DNA of 64,000 nucleotides from Strigops habroptila. Its lineage: Eukaryota > Chordata > Aves > Psittaciformes > Psittacidae. The stretch is taken from the NCBI RefSeq assembly GCF_004027225.2, contig NC_044301.2, forward strand, positions 24,926,210 to 24,990,209. The letters run 5' to 3'. Below, in pieces: positions 56,028 through 64,000 of this stretch. Position 1 is the stretch's first letter. Each line of letters begins with the position of its first letter. A model generated the notes under the pieces. The model saw only the letters and a program-made list of their open reading frames with translations, searched no databases and had not been told where the DNA came from. The translations under genes and the position numbers were made by a program.

Positions 56028-57710
56028 CTGAAGTCTTGAGTGAAGAGCATGCTAAGGAAGCAGGATTCATTTAGACATGGCAGGTGAAAGCAACCATAGA
56101 AAGTATTGTGGAAAGTTCAAAATGTGCCTCTGTTCTACAGCATTTGTACTGCAGCATCTCCTTTAGTAGAGGGTAAAGCTGGTGAGTAAATTAATGTCTC
56201 ACTGCTCATATATACCTTCTAACGTTAAAGTGGCAAAGTTATTGTTCTAAGTTTAAACTTCTTAAAAAGATAGTTTAAATGTTATGATAAATGAGATAAC
56301 CTCAAAGGAAATATTTTATATGTAAAAGTAAATTTAATCTGCTAGTATAGAACAGAACCTGATATTATTTTCCTTTTCTCTGTCCTTCTCCTGTGTCTGA
56401 AGAGATTTTGAACACACAGCAAGCCACTACCTTGCACTTTCTCATTTTGTGGTCTCTGACAGCATTCACATCACCAATAAGTCTTTGAATATTGGGTTTG
56501 TTATTAAACTGCACTACTGCTGCATTGGGGAGTACAACAATACCTCAGGTTTTTGGATACGACATTCCAGTAAAGTTTTTGATCCTGCAATTTAAGTTTA
56601 CATGAATGGTTAAATCCTAAACTCCACCCCTGAAATGCAATTGTAAAATACAAAAGGTAATAAAAAAGAGAAACACTGATCACTCCTAAAAGTTATCATG
56701 TAAGCCTTCCACTGGGTGGCGTATTAACACCTACATATAAAGTTACCAACCAAGAAAGAAGTTTTGAACTGCAACTATTTCACCCCTAGAGCTGGGAGTT
56801 ACATCTGTGACCTGTCTTAATACTTATTACATTCACAGGAAATGCAGACTTCCTGGTACAGGGTCAGTTCCCAAAGGAACATCTGGAAAAGGCTGCACTC
56901 CAAAGAAGCTGGGACAAGCAAGCTGGTATCCTAAGTTACAGCTTGGCAAGTTCATCTTGGCCAGCTGCCCTTTGGGTGGGCCTTTGGGTGGGATTTATTC
57001 AGAAAGTTCTTACAAAGTTTTGAAGTCCTTGCTCATAGTAACTACCTTCCCCCCCTTTTTTTTTTTAATCTATCTCCTATGTTGATAAATTGTAGTATGA
57101 TATCTGGTTTACCATGACAGACACCAACAGCTTGATGAAGCTGAAAGACCTTGGCTTCATCTCTTTCAAGAGAGAAGAGATTAAGACAGTCTTTCCTAAG
57201 CAAAGCTCCTGCGGTCCTAAGCCCTGTTCAAGTGGGACAAAGGCTGTTCCTCTGAACACACACTCAGCACCTAGAAATCTGGTATGAGGAACATCCTCAT
57301 ATTCTGCAGATTAGGTGCTCTGGTCTCAGTAGAAACAGGCAGGAAACAATGAGTCATTCACAGCTTCATGGAGCTCACTACTGAGCACAGCATTTGTAAC
57401 ACCTCCAGGCATGCCAGCTGGTATGTGTCTAAGAATCATGGAATAGCATTAAATCAGATCAATGTGTTAAAAATCGAGGCAGGGGAGAGATAATACAGTC
57501 TTATAAACTGATGTAAGATGATCTTGTTTCACCAACTTCAAATTAAATACAGAAATTTACAAACCTTCTCCCTGTCCCCCCTCAAAAGACACTTGGGGAA
57601 CATCTAGTCTTATTTCGAACTCCAGTTTATCTTGCCCTAAAATGTTCAAGAAAGCCTATACTCCTTAATGTCACTCAAATTGAAAGGCTTTTGTTTGTTT
57701 TTTAAAGGAC
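56028..57710 (-). other. SLC12A4 intron, unique sequence
   Basis: Between the acceptor of the exon at 55977 and the ERV-L LTR at 57711. No exon could be found, so the preceding SLC12A4 exon must lie to the right of the provirus. Confidence 0.6.
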
Positions 57711-58274
57711 TGTCCTGGGTTCAGCTATAGCAGTCATTTTTCTCCTTCTTAGTAGCTGGTGCAGTGCTGTGTTTTTTAACTTTCAGCCTGGGAACGACGC
57801 TGATAACACTGATGTTTTTAGTTGTTGCTAAGTAATGTTTATTCCAACCAAGGACTTTCTCAGTCTCATGCTTTGCCAGGGAGGAGGGGAAGACGGGAGG
57901 AAGCAGAGACAGGACACCTGACCCAAACTAGCCAAAGGGGTATTCCATACCATGGCACGTCATGCCCAGTATATAAACCGGAGGGAGTTACCCGGAAGGC
58001 CCAGATCACTGCTCGGGTTGGGCTCGGTATCGGTCGGCAGGTGGTGAGCAATTGTATCCTCTCCCCTTGTTATTTCACTAATCATTATTATCACTGGTGG
58101 TAGCAGTAGTGGTTTTTTATTATACCTTAGTTACTGGACTGCTCTTATCTCAACCCGTGGGAGTTACATTCTTCCGATTCTCCTCCCCATCCCTCCGGGA
58201 GCGGGGGGAGGAAGGGGGGGAGTGAGCGAGCGGCTGTGTGGTTCTGAGTTACCAGCTGGGCTCAAACCACGACA
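57711..58274 (+). repeat. 5' LTR of element 5
   Basis: 564 bp, TGTCCTGGGTTCAGC to AACCACGACA. TATA box TATATAAA at 57970-57977. Only one LTR is in the window, so its age cannot be read from LTR divergence. Confidence 0.92.
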
Positions 58275-58282
58275 GTTCTTTT

Positions 58283-58300
58283 TGGTGCCCAACATGGGGC
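58283..58300 (+). promoter_or_regulatory. Primer binding site of element 5
   Basis: TGGTGCCCAACATGGGGC, two differences from the tRNA-Lys1,2 site seen intact at 6639-6656 and 9331-9348. Confidence 0.82.
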
Positions 58301-58384
58301 ACGAAAGGTTGAGATAACGACAGATCTGACCAGAGTGTGTCTAATCATATTTGTGATAAGCATTCATTGTTACTACTCGTCACA

Positions 58385-60919
58385 ATGGTGATTATTTGGC
58401 TCTCAGACTTGTTGCGCTTGATCTCAGAGTTTCAGCATGTTGTACCTTACTTACAGCCACTATTTGCTGTTTTAGTGTTTATCGGCTGGGGGGCCTGGGC
58501 TAAGGTTCTTGTTTCACTGTACTTCATGGTAATGACTTGTAATACAACAGACTCATTGATCATGAAACTGGTCTGGTTCGTGCTTCCAGCATGGCCATCA
58601 CCTCTATACATTGGGAGGTATATAATGAAATATTTTAGCAATTGCATATCATTTTTTTTCTCCTCGGGGGGTAAACTTATGAAGGAAGCATTCTCTTTCA
58701 CCCCCCGTTCCCCCACCAGCCTATTTGCAACAGCAGTTGAGAGTTCTGAAGGTTTTAGATGGCCTTTGAATACCCTTGAAACCTGCCTGCTGATTGTGCT
58801 GGGGATCAGCATGTTGGCACACATACGGAGTGTGTTTTACCCACGGCCATCCCGTCGTAGGAACATCCTATTTCGTTTAATCTCAAAAATTCAGCAGTAT
58901 CAGGTTCGAATCTGGTCTAGGATTAGACGACGATATAGGAGGACCACCAGGAGATTTTCCCTGAGGCTGGACAGTTATGAGTGGCAGGGTGTGTGGGATA
59001 GTATGGGCAAGTATCTAGGCCAGTGGGCCCCTCCAGTGCTTTGGAACTTCACCACTGAACAAGTGCAACATCCGGAAAAACTAGTAAAACACTTAAACGA
59101 GGTGTGCTGTCGTCCTGGTTATACCAGAGAGGGACAAATCATGGCAACGTGCTGGGGCTTGGCCTACGCCTACAGAGCCCTGCTCAACACTATCCAGCAC
59201 CTTCAAAGGGAAAAAAATGTCTCTGGATCTGATGGCAAAGCAACAGACAACGCAGCTATGCCAACTACAAGCACAGCAGCTACTCAGACCCTGACCACAA
59301 CAGACAACACAGCTACTCCAAGTACAGCAGCTACATCAACCCCAGTGACAAGCACAACAGCTACTCAAACCCTGACCACAACAGACAACGCAACTACTCC
59401 AACTTCAAATACAGCAGTTACACCAACCCCAGTGACAAGTACAACAGCTACTCAAACCCCGACAGCAACAGACAATGTGGCTACTCCAAGCACGGCACCC
59501 GCACCAACCCCAGTGACAAGCACAACAGCTACTCAAACCCTGACCACAACAGACAATATAGCTACTCCAAGCACCGCAGCTACACCAACCCCAGTGACAT
59601 GCACAGTAGCTACTCAAACCCCGACAGCAACAGACAATGCAGCTGTTGGTGTTACTCAACTCCCAAGCACAACAGCTGCACCAACCCCAGCAATAGACAT
59701 TGCAACCACTCCAATCCTAGTGGCAGGCACTGCAGCCACTCCAACCACAGTGACAAACACTGCAGCTAAACCAAATGGCCAGTTTGTGACAATGTCTGTT
59801 GCCCCTGTAAGCAAAAGCCAACAAAAAGCAACCCGCGAAGTGAAGAAAGATGAAGACCCAATGCCATTACTACATGCAACAGCATCTGAACAAGAGTTAC
59901 TACTGCGTGGGTCAGAGGAAGAGGAAGAAGAAGAAGAGGTCACTTCTCGACCCCGGACCTCAAACGAACTGCGGAATATGCGAAAAGATTTCACCTGTCT
60001 TCCAGGGGAGCACATTGTCACCTGGTTGCTCCGATGCTGGGACAATGGGGCCGCCGGTCACGAACTAGAAGGTAGGGAAGCCAAGCAGCTGGGATCACTT
60101 GCTAAGGAAGGAGGAATTGACAAAGCGATTGCAAGAGAGAAGCGAGCCCTCAGTCTTTGGAGGAGGCTCCTGGCAGCTGTGAAGGAAAGGTTTCCCTACA
60201 AAGACGATATTACGAATCGCTCAGCCAACTGGACCACGATAGAGAAAGGCATCCAGTCCCTGAGGGAATCAGCCATTATAGAGATGATCTATCGCAGGCT
60301 GGATGCCAGGAACACATCCGTAGATCCAGATGAAGTCGAATGTACACGACCCATGTGGCGGAAACTTACACGGAGTGCGCCATCATCATATGCCCACACA
60401 TTGGCATCAATGACCTGGAATGATGGAGTATCACCAACAGTGGATTGCCTGATTCGTCAACTCCGAGAGTTTGAAGACAATCTCACCCCTTCCATCATTT
60501 CAGCTGTGGAAAAACTGTCCCAGGAGTTCAAACAATTGAGAGACGATTTATCCGATCTATCTAGCTCCCCACGCGTACCAACCCATGTCTCAGCTATTAA
60601 CAGAAGGCGCCCTACTGCTCGAGAAAGAAAATATAGGAGGTACACGCCCCGGGCCACCCTATGGTTTTACCTGCGGGATCACGGAGAAGACATGAGAAAG
60701 TGGGATGGAAAACCTACTTCAGCTCTGGAGCAACGGGTGCGTGAACTGAAGAGGAGAACAATGGTCAAGGATGATCCTCCCAGGAAAGCTGCTGCTCCAG
60801 TCTCTGGTGAGCGGTTTCCCAGATGGAGTGAAAGAGCTGATTTTACTCCAGCTCCTGTGATAAGGAATACTAATCCCTTTCTACAAGACAGAAGTGGAGA
60901 ATTTTGTGATCACTATTAG
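58385..60919 (+). CDS. ERV-L gag, complete open frame
   Basis: 844 codons from the ATG at 58385; the frame is also open upstream to a GTG at 58337, but the ATG is the likelier start. Order: two or three strongly hydrophobic, membrane-like segments within the first 95 residues (such as FAVLVFIGWGAWAKVLVSLY); an Arg-rich segment at about 154-197 that overlaps the 5S-like DNA (SRIRRRYRRTTRR); a conserved block (WAPPVLWNFT); Thr/Pro/Ala repeats at about 282-425; a Glu run at about 512-519; a capsid-like helical domain at about 525-745; and a basic C-terminus ending DHY before UAG. There is no CCHC zinc knuckle and no obvious myristoylation signal. It would form the particle core. ERV-L relatives of spumaviruses also lack zinc knuckles, and the membrane-like N-terminus is unusual. 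Confidence 0.88.
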   Translation: MVIIWLSDLLRLISEFQHVVPYLQPLFAVLVFIGWGAWAKVLVSLYFMVMTCNTTDSLIMKLVWFVLPAWPSPLYIGRYIMKYFSNCISFFFSSGGKLMKEAFSFTPRSPTSLFATAVESSEGFRWPLNTLETCLLIVLGISMLAHIRSVFYPRPSRRRNILFRLISKIQQYQVRIWSRIRRRYRRTTRRFSLRLDSYEWQGVWDSMGKYLGQWAPPVLWNFTTEQVQHPEKLVKHLNEVCCRPGYTREGQIMATCWGLAYAYRALLNTIQHLQREKNVSGSDGKATDNAAMPTTSTAATQTLTTTDNTATPSTAATSTPVTSTTATQTLTTTDNATTPTSNTAVTPTPVTSTTATQTPTATDNVATPSTAPAPTPVTSTTATQTLTTTDNIATPSTAATPTPVTCTVATQTPTATDNAAVGVTQLPSTTAAPTPAIDIATTPILVAGTAATPTTVTNTAAKPNGQFVTMSVAPVSKSQQKATREVKKDEDPMPLLHATASEQELLLRGSEEEEEEEEVTSRPRTSNELRNMRKDFTCLPGEHIVTWLLRCWDNGAAGHELEGREAKQLGSLAKEGGIDKAIAREKRALSLWRRLLAAVKERFPYKDDITNRSANWTTIEKGIQSLRESAIIEMIYRRLDARNTSVDPDEVECTRPMWRKLTRSAPSSYAHTLASMTWNDGVSPTVDCLIRQLREFEDNLTPSIISAVEKLSQEFKQLRDDLSDLSSSPRVPTHVSAINRRRPTARERKYRRYTPRATLWFYLRDHGEDMRKWDGKPTSALEQRVRELKRRTMVKDDPPRKAAAPVSGERFPRWSERADFTPAPVIRNTNPFLQDRSGEFCDHY
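58843..58905 (+). other. 5S rRNA-like segment in element 5 gag (most diverged)
   Basis: It starts ACGGCCATCCC, identical to recalled avian 5S at that point, and aligns ungapped for about 63 bases at roughly 70 percent. In this copy it is coding and contributes to the Arg-rich segment of Gag. Confidence 0.5.
59240..59660 (+). repeat. Thr/Pro/Ala-coding tandem repeat in gag
   Basis: About five units of 81 bases (27 codons; one unit of 29 codons), each with a TATQTLTTTDN-like half and an ATPSTAATPTPVTST-like half. The number of units varies between copies: about two at 23500-23790, three at 9110-9314, five here. High Thr, Pro and Ala content resembles a mucin-like, possibly disordered linker. 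Confidence 0.85.
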
Positions 60920-60940
60920 AGGGGCCCTGCCTCCAGCCAG
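60917..60940 (+). promoter_or_regulatory. Gag UAG stop with in-frame pol continuation
   Basis: CACTATTAGAGGGGCCCTGC: the UAG closes gag, and the same frame stays open through AGGGGCCCTGCCTCC into protease. The same UAG and in-frame continuation occur at 22346-22348 and about 43978-43980. This layout suggests stop-codon readthrough as in gammaretroviruses, but no structure has been tested. Confidence 0.6.
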
Positions 60941-63900
60941 GTGGAGGAGAGGGATAATGGGGTTTACTGGACTGTGTGGATCAGATGGCCTGGCACATCA
61001 GTCCCACAGAAGTATAAGGCTCTAGTAGATACCGGTGCACAGTGTACCCTGATGCCATCAAGGTATCAAGGGGTGAAACCCATTTATATTTCTGGAGTGA
61101 CAGGAGGATCCCAAGCATTAACTATGCTGGAAGCTGAAATCAGCCTGACTGGGAGGAAGTGGCAAAAGCACCCCATTGTAACTGGTCCAGGGGCTCCATG
61201 CATCCTTGGCATAGACTATCTCAGGAGAGGGTACGTCAAAGACCCAAAAGGGTATAGATGGGCTTTTGGTATCGCTGCCTTGGAGACAGAGGAAATTAAG
61301 CAGCTGTCCACCTTACCCGGTCTCTCAGAGGATCCTTCTGTTGTGGGGTTGCTGAAGGTCGAAGAACAAGTGCCAATTGCGACTGCAGCAGTGCACCGGC
61401 GGCAATATCGCACCAACCGAGACTCCTTGATTCCCATCCATAAGCTGATCCATAGACTGGAGAGCCAAGGAGTGATCAGCAGGACCCGCTCACCCTTTAA
61501 TAGCCCCATATGGCCAGTGCAAAAGTCTAATGGAGAGTGGAGATTAACGGTAGACTATCGTGGCCTGAACGAAGTCACACCACCATTGAGTGCTGCCGTA
61601 CCGGACATGCTAGAACTTCAATATGAACTGGACTCAAAGGCAGCCAAGTGGTATGCCACAATTGACATTGCCAATGCATTTTTCTCAATCCCTTTGGCAG
61701 CAGAATGCAGGCCACAATTTGCTTTCACTTGGAGGGGCGTCCAGTACACTTGGAACTGACTGCCCCAGGGGTGGAAACACAGCCCTACCATCTGCCATGG
61801 ATTGATCCAGACTGCACTGGAACAGGGGCAAGCTCCAGAACACCTGCAATACATTGATGACATCATCGTGTGGGGTGATACAGCAGAAGAAGTTTTTGAG
61901 AAAGGAAGGAAGATAATCCAAATCCTGCTGAAGGCCGGTTTTGCCATAAAACAGAATAAGATCAAGGGACCTGCACAGGAGATTCAATTTTTGGGAATAA
62001 AATGGCAAGATGGACGCCGCCAGATCCCCACAGACGTGATCAACAGGATAACAGCAATGTCTCCACCAACTAACAAGAAAGAAACACAAGCTTTCTTAGG
62101 TGTTGTGGGGTTCTGGAGAATGCACATCCCAAATTACAGTCTGATTGTAAGCCCTCTCTACCACGTGACCCGGAAGAAGAATGATTTCAAATGGGGCCCT
62201 GAGCAACAACAAGCCTTTGAACAAATTAAATGAGAAATAGTTCATGCAGTAGCCCTTGGACCAGTCCGGGCTGGGCCAGATGTGAAAAATGTGCTCTATA
62301 CCGCAGCTGGGGAGAATGGTCCTACCTGGAGCCTCTGGCAGAAAGCTCCAGGGGAGACTCGAGGTCGACCCCTTGGCTTTTGGAGTCGGGGATATAAAGG
62401 ATCCGAGGCCAGCTATACTCCCACTGAAAAAGAGATACTGGCAGCCTATGAAGGGGTTCGAGCTGCCTCAGAAGTGATTGGAACTGAAGCGCAGCTCCTC
62501 CTGGCACCCCGGTTGCCTGTGCTGGGCTGGATGTTCAAAGGCAGGGTCTCCTCTACACATCATGCAACTGATGCTACATGGAGTAAGTGGGCCGCACTAA
62601 TTACACAATGAGCTCGAATAGGAAATCCCAGTCGTCCAGGAATTCTAGAAGTCATCATGGACTGGCCAGAGGGCAAAGATTTTGGGATGTCACCAGAAGA
62701 GGAGGTGACGCGTGCTGAAGAGGCCCCACCATATAATGAACTGTCAGAGAGTGAAAAGCATTATGCCTTGTTTACTGATGGGTCCTGCTGTATTGTGGGA
62801 AAGCATCGGAGATGGAAGGCAGCTGTGTGGAGTCCCCTGGGACAAGTTGCAGAAACTGCTGAAGGAGAGGGTGAATCCAGTCAGTTTGCAGAGGTGAAAG
62901 CCATCCAGCTGGCCTTGGACATTGCTGAATGAGAAAAGTGGCCAGTACTTTATCTCTCTACTGACTCATGGATGGTGGCAAACGCCCTGTGGGGGTGGTT
63001 GCAGCAATGGAAGCAGAGCAACTGGCAACACAGAAGTAAACCCATCTGGGCTGCTGCATTGTGGCAAGATATCGCTGCCCGGGTGCAGAACCTGGTGGTG
63101 AAAGTACGCCATGTAGATGCTCATGTACACAAGAGTCGGACCACTGAGGAACACCAGAATAACCAGCAAGTGGATAAAGCTGCTAAGATTAAAGTGGCTC
63201 AAATGGACTTGGATTGGCAACATAAGGGTGAATTATTTTTAGCCCGGTGGGCCCATGACACCTCAGGCCATCAAGGCAGAGATGCAACATATAGATGGGC
63301 TCGTGATCGAGGGGTGGACTTAACGATGGACACTATTGCCCATGTTATTCACGAATGTGAAACATGTGCTGCAATTAAGCAAGCCAAGCGGTTAAAGCCT
63401 CTCTGGTATGGAGGACGATGGCTGAAGTACAAGTATGGGGAGGCCTGGCAGATTGACTATATCACACTCCCACCAACCCGCCAAGGCAAGCGCTATGTGC
63501 TTACCATGGTGGAAGCAACCACCGGCTGGCTGGAAACATATGCTGTGTCCCATGCCACTGCCCGGAACACTATCCTGGGCCTTGAGAAACAAGTCTTGTG
63601 GCGACACGGCACCCCAGAGAGAATTGAGTCAGACAATGGGACTCATTTCCGGAACAACCTCATAGACACTTGGGCCAAAGAGCATGGCATTGAATGGGTA
63701 TATCACATCCCCTACCATGCACCAGCCTCTGGGAAAATCGAATGGTACAATGGGCTGTTAAAAACTACACTGAGAGCAATGGGTGGTGGGACTTTCAAAC
63801 ACTGGGATACACATTTACCAAAAGCCACCTGGTTGGTCAACACCAGGGGATCTGCCAACAGGGCTGGCCCAGCCCAGTCAGAACTTTTACGTACTGTAGA

Positions 63901-64000
63901 GGGGGACAAAGTTCCTGTGGTGCACATAAAGAATTTGTTGGGGAAGACAGTCTGGGTTATTCCTGCTTCAGGTAAAGGCAAACCCACTCGTGGGGTTGCT
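60920..64000 (+). pseudogene. ERV-L pol with four TGA stops, no frameshift
   Basis: In one frame: protease (VDTGAQCTLMP at about 61027), reverse transcriptase (IDIANAFF at about 61660, RLPQGW region, YIDD at about 61852, QFLGIKWQDG), connection, RNase H (ALFTDGSCC at about 62770, DSWMVANAL), integrase zinc domain (HDTSGHQGRD, HECETCAAIK at 63255-63380), integrase core (QIDYI at 63450, SDNGTHF at 63630, SGKIE at 63730) and part of the C-terminal domain to the edge. Stops are TGA at 61757-61759, 62231-62233, 62609-62611 and 62930-62932. From 62933 the frame is open to the window end. At three of the stops another copy has CGA; the third is TGA in all three copies that cover it. Confidence 0.9.

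Larger units (their letters stand above)
57711..64000 (+). mobile_element. Best-preserved ERV-L provirus, runs off the right edge (element 5)
   Basis: The 5' LTR, primer site, open gag and most of pol lie in one frame without any frameshift in 5.6 kb of coding sequence. It is antisense to SLC12A4. Only in-frame stops separate it from an intact gag-pol: the UAG at the end of gag and four TGA codons in pol. The left flank is AGGAC (57706-57710); the right end and 3' LTR are outside the window. Confidence 0.93.

Noticed and set aside
56807..57259. Frames on both strands as candidate upstream SLC12A4 exons
   Set aside because: None encodes the expected membrane segment preceding GACIEG, and no matching acceptor/donor pair in the right phase was seen.
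58337..58384. Upstream extension of gag to a GTG
   Set aside because: Eukaryotic initiation at GTG is unlikely, and an in-frame ATG follows at 58385, matching the ATG at 6758 in another copy.

Overview
This is a bird nuclear genome window. The evidence is five CR1 LINE copies with the avian (ATTCTATG)n tail, avian-type ERV-L proviruses, and 14 spliced exons of a vertebrate K-Cl cotransporter on the minus strand. There are no operons or prokaryotic features. I cannot name the species.

Layout. (1) 1-1330: the gag, leader and LTR of a class II (alpha/beta-like) endogenous retrovirus on the minus strand, running off the left edge. (2) 1331-6065: unique non-coding DNA with a G/T-rich tract and two CR1 3' fragments. 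(3) 6066-24894: a nested and rearranged retroviral block. A plus-strand ERV-L 5' LTR and gag are split by a young, internally deleted minus-strand ERV-L (6815-9931, target duplication ATGTC). The block is then interrupted by a second ERV family, called ERV-B here (12146-18080), whose 5' LTR carries a solo LTR with its own duplication CCTCCT. An ERV-L integrase inverted duplication follows (18081-19873), then a minus-strand ERV-L gag-pol (18951-24225) and a plus-strand ERV-L 3' end and LTR. (4) 24895-31440: unique DNA with a 2.7 kb CR1. (5) 31440-64000: the 3' half of SLC12A4 (KCC1), transcribed leftward. Its introns hold a 10.2 kb ERV-L (35294-45458, duplication ACTAC) that contains a full-length CR1, another CR1 (53650-55100), and the best-preserved ERV-L (57711 to beyond 64000).

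The ERV-L family has LTRs of about 565-630 bp, a tRNA-Lys1,2-type primer site, and a gag without a zinc knuckle but with membrane-like N-terminal segments and a Thr/Pro/Ala repeat of variable length. Gag ends in UAG and pol (protease, reverse transcriptase, RNase H, integrase) continues in the same frame. No env is present between integrase and the 3' LTR.

The most unusual signals are these. A segment resembling the 5' half of 5S rRNA lies in the 5' gag of three ERV-L copies. One provirus has U5 sequence at both ends and a 5S rRNA 3'-half fragment where its 5' LTR should be, yet it is flanked by a perfect 5-bp duplication. A young non-autonomous ERV-L has a single 498-codon gag-integrase fusion reading frame. 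Long identical tracts between dispersed copies suggest gene conversion. I read all of this by eye; alignments and database searches are named where they would decide a point.
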